DNA from: Clostridia bacterium
Lineage (GTDB): Bacteria > Bacillota > Clostridia > Christensenellales > Borkfalkiaceae
Direction: 5' to 3'
NCBI GenBank assembly: GCA_017466825.1
Contig: JAFTTJ010000018.1
Coordinates: 1-64,000 of the forward strand
DNA length: 64,000 nt
This document shows, piece after piece, positions 34,044 to 40,498 of this stretch. Each line of letters opens with the position of its first letter. Within the stretch, counting starts at the first letter, position 1. Under the pieces are notes generated by a model. That model had not been told where the DNA came from. It ran no database searches and saw only the letters and a list, made by a program, of their open reading frames with translations. Made by a program: the position numbers and the translations under genes.

Positions 34044-34387
34044 TCATAAATTTTTCTCCTTTTCTTTGAATCTTTGTTTCTTTGTATCTTCGTAGCGTCG
34101 TTCTTTGTATCTTCGTATCTTTGAAATCTTTGAATTTTTGAATAAATTTTGATTTTCGTTTGAATTAAAATCAAAAATCAAAACCGAGCAAAGTGGCGCA
34201 TTTTTAGTGTTTTTTAATGGTTTTGCCATAAAAATCGCCGTTTTCGCCACTTCGAACGGATTTTGAAAAGCAATTTTGATTTTGCTCTTTGATTTTTGAT
34301 TACGCGAAAATTTGCGTGTGACTGGGGGCCCGCTTATAGGTCGATTCGCGTAGAGATTTGACCTCCCCCTGGGGGGGGTACACGCTG
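34044..34387. other. Repeat-rich non-coding region, candidate origin of the element
   Basis: 344 bp with no convincing gene. Pyrimidine-rich units of the form TCTTTGTATCTTCGTA recur about every 30 bp between 34068 and 34130. They are followed by two TTTGATTTT-type clusters and a GC hairpin (CCTCCCCCTGGGGGGGG, 34363-34378). Next to it are a helicase loader and a replication protein, so an origin or oriT is possible. It holds the only, degenerate copy of the host repeat core within the element (CTTATAGGTCGATTCG at 34332). Confidence 0.45.
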
Positions 34388-34705
34388 TCAAATCCTACCA
34401 AGTTCATCTTCCATTTGCTTGATTTCATAATGCTTCATTAGTGCGAAGTAGTGTATGTACGCGCCGTCCAGTTCTTGGGTGTACTCGTGCTTGATATAAC
34501 AACGACGTTTCAAGAATTCTTCAAGTTCAAACGTTAAGTTGTAAGCGGTAATTATATCGATTTGTTCGTTTTTGGGTAATCCGTTATTGTAGATATCCTG
34601 CAATTCCTTAGTATTGAGTACCCAGCCGTCGTCACCACTTTCTTGAGCATAAATTCCGATAATATTTTTCATTCTTTTTTCTTGTGCGTTTTTAAGTTCT
34701 AACAT
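34388..34705 (-). CDS. Hypothetical protein coupled to the DnaC-like gene
   Basis: 105 aa, acidic and helical, not recognised (MLELKNAQEKRMKNIIGIYAQESGDDGWVLNTKE). Its ribosome site GGAGGAATTT lies within the last codons of the DnaC-like gene and the ATG is 1 bp past that stop, so translation is coupled. Context suggests a role in element replication. Confidence 0.6.
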   Translation of the reverse strand: MLELKNAQEKRMKNIIGIYAQESGDDGWVLNTKELQDIYNNGLPKNEQIDIITAYNLTFELEEFLKRRCYIKHEYTQELDGAYIHYFALMKHYEIKQMEDELGRI

Positions 34706-34706
34706 T

Positions 34707-35525
34707 TTAAATTCCTCCGTTGATAAATTTTAATAGTTTTTCCTCGTTTTGTTTGCGTACGAGGTCACGCATGTTTTCGCAGTCTAACTGCTGTTCGAAT
34801 AGACACGAGCCTTTAATTCGGTGTGCCGTTCGTTCTTCGTAGTTGCAATTTGCCATAAGGGCGCTGATGCGGTAGTTGCTGGAATAGATGGTCGGTTTTT
34901 TAGCGTTAATGCGAGTGTTAATAAGGTCAAACGCTATTGTTTGTAGCCAACCCGTACCAGCCTTAATGTTTTCCGTACCGATATCGTCTAGGAAGAGAAA
35001 GTCAACCGTTTCGGCTCTACGGAGTACGGCGGACTGTGCCGAGTTATTTCCAAAGCCTTCTTTTAGTTTGCTTTCAATCTCCACAAAACTGGTAAATAGC
35101 ACGGTGTACAGTTTGTCCGCCAGGGCGTTGCCCATACAAGCGGTAAGGTGGGTTTTTCCCACGCCGGGGACGCCGTAAAGATAAGCGCCGACACCCGCCT
35201 CATACATCTTATCCGCGTGCGTGCAATAGTTCTGGCACTTTTGGTAGACGACTTTGTTGCTAGGTATAATCATAGCCGTTTCAAAGGTGCAGTTCCTAAA
35301 ATGCTTTCCTAGCGCGCTGTTACGGCGGGATTCTTCAGCCTTGGCTTTCCGCTCCTGTAGTTTGCGCTCTCGTTCGGCTTTTTCATAAGCCTCCTGACGG
35401 CATTTACAAGGAATGTGAAAGAAGTTGTCTTCATAACGGTACACGCGTGGGGTGTTACAGTTTTTGCAATAGGCAAGACCGTCTTCGCCCAAGTATTCGT
35501 CTGGTTGTAAATCAATCGTTTTCAT
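34707..35525 (-). CDS. DnaC/IstB-like helicase loader ATPase
   Basis: 272 aa AAA+ protein. N-terminal CKNC..CKC zinc-binding-like motif near residues 19-43, a basic coiled-coil stretch (QEAYEKAERERKLQERKAKAEE), Walker A GVPGVGKTHL, Walker B FLFLDDIGTE, sensor SSN, and a terminal helical region. It loads the replicative helicase at the element origin. I chose the ATG at 35525 because GGAGG lies 4 bp upstream; the longer frame to 35543 overlaps that site. It follows the winged-helix replication gene by 8 bp. Confidence 0.88.
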   Translation of the reverse strand: MKTIDLQPDEYLGEDGLAYCKNCNTPRVYRYEDNFFHIPCKCRQEAYEKAERERKLQERKAKAEESRRNSALGKHFRNCTFETAMIIPSNKVVYQKCQNYCTHADKMYEAGVGAYLYGVPGVGKTHLTACMGNALADKLYTVLFTSFVEIESKLKEGFGNNSAQSAVLRRAETVDFLFLDDIGTENIKAGTGWLQTIAFDLINTRINAKKPTIYSSNYRISALMANCNYEERTAHRIKGSCLFEQQLDCENMRDLVRKQNEEKLLKFINGGI

Positions 35526-35533
35526 TTTTCCTC

Positions 35534-35947
35534 CTAATCCCATTTGATGCCAAATTTGCTTTCGTAAGAAATATTACTTTTCATATTCCTTTTATTATTA
35601 TGGTTGACGTCCTTGTCAATGGGGGGACGCCGTTCTTGACAAGGGGGGATTGACATATTTGTCATACCCCCTTGCCGTTGAAGAGGGTAAATACACCTAA
35701 CTATATTTCCATCTTCTCCAGTTACAGTTTCCAGTTTGATGTAATTCGCGTTTTTAAGTTCTACCAAGTGCCTATTAATCGTACGTTTACAGACCTTAAA
35801 GTTTGTTGCGAAAAACTTGTTCGTAGCAAAACAATATCCTTTTTGATGCGATAATGATTCTATAAAAGCGTAAAGCAGTTTTGCTCGCTCCGACAGGGTA
35901 TCGCTTTCTAGGACGTCATTTTGCATAGTGATGAAAAATTTGCTCAT
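35534..35947 (-). CDS. Winged-helix replication/regulatory protein
   Basis: 137 aa. The segment LSERAKLLYAFIESLSHQKGYCFATNKFFATNFKVCKRTINRHLVELKNANYIKLE is the winged-helix domain found at the N terminus of phage replisome organisers and RepA-like initiators; the remaining tail is basic and disordered. With the DnaC-like gene immediately downstream, it is probably the origin-binding protein that recruits the loader. The -10 TATAAT at 36136-36141 (minus strand) is the likely promoter, with a poor -35. Confidence 0.75.
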   Translation of the reverse strand: MSKFFITMQNDVLESDTLSERAKLLYAFIESLSHQKGYCFATNKFFATNFKVCKRTINRHLVELKNANYIKLETVTGEDGNIVRCIYPLQRQGGMTNMSIPPCQERRPPIDKDVNHNNKRNMKSNISYESKFGIKWD

Positions 35948-36172
35948 CCAAGCCTCTTGTGCCTCCTTTAACGTGATTTCAAATATTTAGTTGTATAATG
36001 TTTACTGTCTACGTCATAGACCACCTCCTAAAATAAGCATCGTAAGCGTGTCGACCCGCTTGATGCCGTTTTTGAGCATAAGAAAAAAGCAGAGAAATCA
36101 ATCCCTGCTTTTCGCTTATTGTTCATTCTACCTATATTATATCATAGGGGGTTTTCTACGTTCAGCATCTGT

Positions 36173-37546
36173 TCAAGTGTCGTATTTATTGAACCTTGGT
36201 AGGTCTTGGTGAATGACGTCAACGCTATGAATAGAACCGTCATCTAATATGTCTATACTTTTTTTACCCGCTATTGCGCCTTTTACGATAGCATATTTTT
36301 GTTCGCCTTGTAATCGTTTTGATAAATGTATTTTTTCCAGGCGCTTATATTCTTCTTCGATTAGCGCGTCGAACACGTCATCATCCGCATCATCCATCAA
36401 AACGAATTTTTCAAATGCAATACTTTCCGCCTCGTCAGCGATTTTTTGAACGGTTTCAAAATATTTTCTAGTGTTGCTTTCGGAAATTTCTTGCAAATGC
36501 ATCGCGCTAACAGTTTCTAGCTCTTTAGCGATAGCCTTAATAAATGCAATTTTAATGTTGGTTGACGTTCCTTTGCTAACTCCGCATTGTTTAGCAAAAT
36601 CGGTTTGGGTAACACCTTGAATACATACCATATTAAAGAATTTTTGATGCATAGGATTACGTTTGGCGACTTTTTTCATTAACGCAAAATCTCTGCGAAT
36701 ATCCATAGCGACCTGTTTTGACATTCCATAGGGGATACTTGTATCTACTTGGTCGCCGTTTTGCTTGCGAAACCCTAAAGCCTCTTTATATTTTTTGACG
36801 TCTTCTCCGATACGCTCCACTAGTACGTCAGCGCGCAAATCAAATTCAACGGGAAGAACCCTAGACATAAATTTTTTAGGTTGACGCGCTTTGTAGGCTC
36901 TCGACGCGTATTCTAATTCAAAATTCTGCGTCATACGTAAGATGCTTTTAAGTTTGCTTTTAAGTTCTTCTGTATCGGTTATTTTGCTTAAATCGTCACG
37001 CGTACACTCGGAATAGATATCCGCAATAAGCGTGCGCGCTAACCGTAAATGTTCTTCATTCGTTATCGTTTTTAATTCGCGTTTGTTCATATTCTTTCCT
37101 TGCATCCTTTCTTCCATAACCCAGTCACTATCGTTCTTGGGACAAAGTGTCGTATCTATCCAACGTCGTATAAAACCTTTTTCTTCGGCGGTTTTAGACC
37201 AGTCTTTTTTTCGGCATAGACCACGGATTTCGTACTCTTGGTATCCGTTATAAATTTTGCCTCTAAAAATGAAAAGCAAAAGCATCTTTTGACGTTTTTC
37301 ATCGTAATATTTCACACGAAAATAGTAATCGTCAAACGGAGCGCGTGACTGTTGCCTAAATTCTATATAGTCTTTTAACTCCGTAACGATATCGTCTATA
37401 GGCGGTTTAGGACAGTATATTTCTTCAATGTTCTCGTCCCAAACAAAATCATGCAATTTTTTAGGCAAAAGTCTACCGAATAGTGTTTCATAGTCTGTAA
37501 GCATTTCGTCTGTTATTATAATTTTGACGGGTGTTTTTTGGAGCAT
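36173..37546 (-). CDS. Large HTH-containing element protein, unknown function
   Basis: 457 aa, not recognised. Central and C-terminal parts are helical. A helix-turn-helix is visible near residue 305 (GVTQTDFAKQCGVSKGTSTNIKIAFIKAI), resembling the sigma-factor/ArpU type. The N-terminal 170 residues have no familiar motif. It is the first gene of the replication block, with a consensus promoter at 37599-37627 preceded by two 27-bp direct repeats and a further regulated promoter at 37735. That position suits an early regulator or replication switch, which is inference. Confidence 0.65.
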   Translation of the reverse strand: MLQKTPVKIIITDEMLTDYETLFGRLLPKKLHDFVWDENIEEIYCPKPPIDDIVTELKDYIEFRQQSRAPFDDYYFRVKYYDEKRQKMLLLFIFRGKIYNGYQEYEIRGLCRKKDWSKTAEEKGFIRRWIDTTLCPKNDSDWVMEERMQGKNMNKRELKTITNEEHLRLARTLIADIYSECTRDDLSKITDTEELKSKLKSILRMTQNFELEYASRAYKARQPKKFMSRVLPVEFDLRADVLVERIGEDVKKYKEALGFRKQNGDQVDTSIPYGMSKQVAMDIRRDFALMKKVAKRNPMHQKFFNMVCIQGVTQTDFAKQCGVSKGTSTNIKIAFIKAIAKELETVSAMHLQEISESNTRKYFETVQKIADEAESIAFEKFVLMDDADDDVFDALIEEEYKRLEKIHLSKRLQGEQKYAIVKGAIAGKKSIDILDDGSIHSVDVIHQDLPRFNKYDT

Positions 37547-37598
37547 CTTTCATCCTCACGTTTCGTAATTTTTCTTCATTTTTTTGATGGTTTGCAAC

Positions 37599-37627
37599 AG
37601 TATAGCGATTTTGATTTTTTATGTCAA
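37599..37627 (-). promoter_or_regulatory. Consensus promoter of the HTH element gene
   Basis: Minus strand: TTGACA (37627-37622), 17-bp spacer, TATACT (37604-37599). Confidence 0.88.
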
Positions 37628-37694
37628 GCGTAACCTGTGCGGATATTTGCATACCCCCTCCAAAATAGGGTAACCCATGCGGATATGCGCACAC
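37628..37694 (-). repeat. Two 27-bp direct repeats abutting the -35 box
   Basis: Copies at 37628-37654 and 37668-37694, both with core TATCCGCA-N3-GGTTAC (minus strand) and 40 bp apart, four helical turns. The near copy touches the -35 of the promoter, as expected for activator sites. Confidence 0.7.
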
Positions 37695-37734
37695 CCTATG
37701 GCATAATGTAAAACATTTTTGAGTTTACAAGGCT

Positions 37735-37767
37735 ATTTTAGCATAGTAAATATGACAACATTTGTCA
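37735..37767 (-). promoter_or_regulatory. Extended -10 promoter with TGACAA-N3-TTGTCA operator
   Basis: Minus strand: perfect inverted repeat TGACAAATGTTGTCA (37767-37753), 12 bp later TATGC-TAAAAT, an extended -10. The same arrangement occurs at 46944-46976 in the second defence block. Confidence 0.6.
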
Positions 37768-37823
37768 CCTTTATAAAAATTGTAATAAAAAACCGCCAAG
37801 GGTGTGTCCGTGGCGGTGAAGGT

Positions 37824-38294
37824 TTATTCTATTATAAAGTCATTTGTTGAACGATATATTTTTAGTTCCGTGATATCCGTGCGATTGCTCATTTTTTGGG
37901 CGGTGTCTTCGCTACACATCATGCTGTAGGAGAAGTGCGTTTTTGCGTCAGTATACGTGACAAGGCAGGAGTAGCCTTTTTTGACGGCTTTTTTATATTC
38001 CTTTTCGTCATCCATCAGTTGTAGAAGTTCCGCCATGAATAAATCTTCGTCACCGTCTAATTCGCCGTACTCCGTGATTATCGGTCGTTCCTTAAAGTAG
38101 CGCTTAATCGTTTCTTCCAGGATAGGAGCGTAGGAGTTATCGTAGTAGACGATATCGCACGAACCGCCGTTTCCGCTGTCGTTATACCAAGCTACCTTTT
38201 TCCCTTTATAATAAAGGTTGCCTTGGTTTCCTTGCCAGTCGAGCCCTTGAAAGGTTTTTCTGTTCTTTAATGTAAATCCGTATATACTTGCCAT
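37824..38294 (-). CDS. Hypothetical element protein
   Basis: 156 aa, not recognised. It opens with MASIYGFTLKNRKTFQGLDWQGNQGNLYYKGKKVAWYNDSGNGGSCDIVYYDN, a beta-rich segment, and ends in a helical then beta region. I chose the ATG at 38294 because GGAGG lies 5 bp upstream. Its promoter (38324-38352) is of the same class as that of the DUF7678-like gene at 25255, and both are single-gene cassettes in opposite halves of the element, suggesting common control. Confidence 0.6.
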   Translation of the reverse strand: MASIYGFTLKNRKTFQGLDWQGNQGNLYYKGKKVAWYNDSGNGGSCDIVYYDNSYAPILEETIKRYFKERPIITEYGELDGDEDLFMAELLQLMDDEKEYKKAVKKGYSCLVTYTDAKTHFSYSMMCSEDTAQKMSNRTDITELKIYRSTNDFIIE

Positions 38295-38323
38295 TTTTGC
38301 CTCCACATATTATTGTTAAGCAA

Positions 38324-38352
38324 AGTATACCGTAAAGGTTTTCAAGAGCCCA
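38324..38352 (-). promoter_or_regulatory. Element promoter with TTTACGGTAT motif
   Basis: Minus strand: TGGGCT (38352-38347), 17-bp spacer ending in TTTACGG, then TATACT (38329-38324). Confidence 0.55.
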
Positions 38353-38484
38353 GCGAAAACGGCTTAAATTTTACAAACAAAAAAGTGTTAATATATGAGC
38401 AATTTTGTATTGTTTTTGGCTTAAATTGCTAATATGTGAGCGATTTTATTTTATCACGCTTTTTCTTATATAGCTTGTTTATGG

Positions 38485-38534
38485 TTGATTTTTTTGCTAG
38501 GGAGTGTTATAATATTAATGTTAGGTTACCTAAC
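38485..38534 (+). promoter_or_regulatory. Promoter and inverted-repeat operator
   Basis: TTGATT (38485-38490), 17-bp spacer, TATAAT (38508-38513), then GTTAGGTTACCTAAC (38520-38534), a 7-bp inverted repeat around one base at the transcription start. This position suits a repressor. Confidence 0.7.
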
Positions 38535-38582
38535 GGGGTTTTACTCTATTATAAAGGATTATAATAACAAGGAGTAAAAATC

Positions 38583-39560
38583 ATGAAACAAACAAAACAA
38601 TTTGACTACTCAAAGTTTTCAAAAGAACAGTCGTGGTATAATCCCGAACAAAAAGACCCTGCTTGCTGGGGACTGCACGAAATTGACGGTGAATTACATA
38701 TTGACATTGCTCGCTATAAGAAGGTTTGCAACGAAATAGGTATTACTGACTTTATCCCTAAGGAATGGGAAGACCTAAACGAAGGTTGTTTTATTCCAGC
38801 GAAAAAAACGAAGTATGACTACAAAGTCAATATGTTTAGGGACTTGATTTTTGAGTTTAAGGGTGACTGGTTTCAAGAATATAAACCTATTTTTGAATTT
38901 ATACGCACTCCTGCCCAAGTTCGTGAAAACGCAAGGCTTAACGGATTATCTATGATTTCTTCATCTGAGGATATTGATTCAGTTGAAGAAGACGCTATGT
39001 TTGCAATGGTGCGTCGTTACAAGAAATACAATAGCGTTATTCAATCGTTATATTGTTCTTTCATCTCAAAATTGGCGACTGAAATTGACCGTTATACGCT
39101 TATCGTGATGTGTGAACTTGGTTATAAAGGTAAGGATTATAGTTTTGATTCATTCCGTAAATTTTCCGATGGCTTACAAAATGACAAAGCAGGTAAAAAA
39201 ATTAGTCATTTGAAAAAATATGATGCGTATAACTTGTTGCATAAAATCAACAATTTCTTAAAGCATAATACCATTGAGGCTTATAATAGGCTGAAAAAGT
39301 TTTATCCCAAAAATGTTTGTAGCGTAGAAAACGGCACAGCAAAACATGAATACGAAAACGGCATGTTTGCTGGCAACTGGATTATTCTTGAAGAAAACTA
39401 CATTGACGCGCTCTTGGACAAGTTAGTGGAATTCTTCGACGATTATTGTGTTCATTTCTTAAAAGAAAACATTGACGAGGCTGACTGGAATTACGCTGAT
39501 TACTTCTATAACGCTATTCAAGAAATGCGCTATCCTCACGAATACTTCGGATTACCATAA
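38583..39560 (+). CDS. Hypothetical element cargo protein, helical
   Basis: 325 aa, soluble, not recognised. A Trp/Pro-rich start (SWYNPEQKDPACWGLHEIDGE) is followed by mostly helical sequence with YNLLHKINNFLKHNTIEAYNRL, a pattern faintly like HEPN-type proteins (polar residue several positions before a His), but I cannot place it. It is the last gene before the right end, with its own regulated promoter and terminator. In position and isolation it is typical of accessory, often defensive, cargo. Confidence 0.6.
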   Translation: MKQTKQFDYSKFSKEQSWYNPEQKDPACWGLHEIDGELHIDIARYKKVCNEIGITDFIPKEWEDLNEGCFIPAKKTKYDYKVNMFRDLIFEFKGDWFQEYKPIFEFIRTPAQVRENARLNGLSMISSSEDIDSVEEDAMFAMVRRYKKYNSVIQSLYCSFISKLATEIDRYTLIVMCELGYKGKDYSFDSFRKFSDGLQNDKAGKKISHLKKYDAYNLLHKINNFLKHNTIEAYNRLKKFYPKNVCSVENGTAKHEYENGMFAGNWIILEENYIDALLDKLVEFFDDYCVHFLKENIDEADWNYADYFYNAIQEMRYPHEYFGLP

Positions 39561-39566
39561 AAAACT

Positions 39567-39592
39567 AGGTCACCAAATTTGGTGACCTTTTT
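39567..39592 (+). terminator. Terminator formed by the element right-end repeat
   Basis: Perfect palindrome AGGTCACCAAATTTGGTGACC (39567-39588) then a T run. The arms are the same TTTGGTGACC unit found at the left end, so the sequence may serve both as terminator and recombinase arm site. Confidence 0.8.
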
Positions 39593-39731
39593 GGTTGCCT
39601 TGGTTTTTTGAACGCTATAAAAGTTATTAAACGGCGTGAAAATTACGCAAAATACGGCGAGTAAACGGCGAAAATCGTGCAAAATATGCATTTTAGGTAT
39701 TTTGCAAACCCTACATTAGGGGCAGATATAT

Positions 39732-39776
39732 CCTCCTAAGGGCTAGTTGTGGGTTCGATTCCCGCTGGGAGTACCA
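39732..39776 (+). pseudogene. 3' half of the split tRNA-Arg(CCU)
   Basis: Core CCTCCTAAGGG, then CTAG, T arm GTGGG-TTCGATT-CCCGC, acceptor TGGGAGT and ACCA. It completes the 5' half at 24164-24204 with a perfect anticodon stem. Without a promoter or 5' half here it cannot make tRNA. Confidence 0.9.
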
Positions 39777-39812
39777 TAAAAGACAATACCGCTTTTGCGG
39801 TATTGTCTTTTA
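39777..39812 (+). terminator. Original tRNA-Arg terminator
   Basis: AAAAGACAATACCGC TTTT GCGGTATTGTCTTTT directly after the CCA end. Confidence 0.92.
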
Positions 39813-40498
39813 TATTGCCCTTTAGTAATTGAACACTTTTGCTCGCCACCACTTATATTTTTGCAACACCAAAAAGCAAAAGAGTTCGCTTAGCCGAGCA
39901 AGCAACGCTTGCGAACGCACTCATATGTCAAGGAAAAATACTTGCTTGCAATAGTATTTTTCTGACGATATTTACTCTTGCAGAGCAAGAGTTCGGAGCG
40001 TTAGCGAGTATTCCCGCAGGGACTACCAAAAAAACCACAATATTTTGTGGTTTTTACTATTTTTGGGGCAAAAGCGGGTGCAAATAGCCAGTTTTTGATA
40101 GATAAAAAGTTTTAGGAATAATTTTAGGAATAAAAATAAAATAAATTTTATACATTTTGCTTCCAATATAAAGGGGCTTTTTGCCGTTTTGGGGGCAAAA
40201 TCTTCATTTTTAGTGTAAAAATTTTTGTTCCTCACTTAAAAGGGCGATTTTGTAGCAAAACGTGGTGGTCTAAACTTAAAAATTTTTCTTTTGGGCGCAA
40301 AAAAGGCAAGTAGAATAATTCCACTCGCCTAAATAGGGTAGATGTTAAGTTAAATAAATTTAATAGGCAAACACCCACGTTATTGGACATCTGCCTATTT
40401 TTTCAGTTTAGTTTTACTGTTCGCATTAGTATCGGCGAGTATAGCGAGCCGACGTGTATAATAGACGTGTATGTTATAAGAACAAGCCCCAATCTATT
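39813..40498. other. Non-coding stretch with hairpins and a tRNA-3'-end-like scar
   Basis: 686 bp without a convincing gene. Hairpins include GAAAAATACT/AGTATTTTTC (39933-39962) and ACTCTTGC/GCAAGAGT (39972-39990). GTATTCCCGCAGGGACTACCA-like sequence at 40008-40028 resembles the 3' end of the split tRNA and is followed, like it, by a terminator (AAAAACCACA/TGTGGTTTTT, 40029-40057). Further hairpins (GGCAAGT..ACTCGCC near 40307; AATAGGCA/TGCCTATT 40360-40403 with T run) lie before the OLD gene end. Confidence 0.5.

Larger units (their letters stand above)
24194..39742. mobile_element. 15.5-kb integrative element in tRNA-Arg(CCU)
   Basis: Bounded by the direct repeat CCTCCTAAGGG (24194-24204 and 39732-39742) inside the anticodon loop of a split tRNA-Arg. 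It carries a tyrosine integrase (32348-33742), an excisionase-like protein, a DnaC-like loader, a winged-helix replication protein, a repeat-rich intergenic region and defence cargo. No capsid, terminase, relaxase or type IV secretion genes are seen, so it resembles a satellite or mobilisable element rather than a full phage or conjugative element. The dispersed host repeat GCCTATAAGTCGATTAT is essentially absent inside. Confidence 0.88.

Noticed and set aside
34044..34391. 115-aa minus-strand reading frame
   Set aside because: Low-complexity Lys/Arg/Asn composition arises from the repeats, there is no good ribosome site, and it overlaps the candidate origin.
36000..36025. AGGAGG followed by ATG ACG TAG (minus strand), a two-codon leader
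   Set aside because: Could be a minimal leader peptide, but nothing else supports regulation and such stretches arise by chance.
24194..39742. Complete prophage or conjugative element
   Set aside because: No capsid, terminase, portal, tail, lysis, relaxase or type IV secretion genes are present.
39839..40087. 82-aa plus-strand reading frame after the element
   Set aside because: It runs through hairpins, the tRNA-like scar and a terminator; no ribosome site or protein-like pattern.
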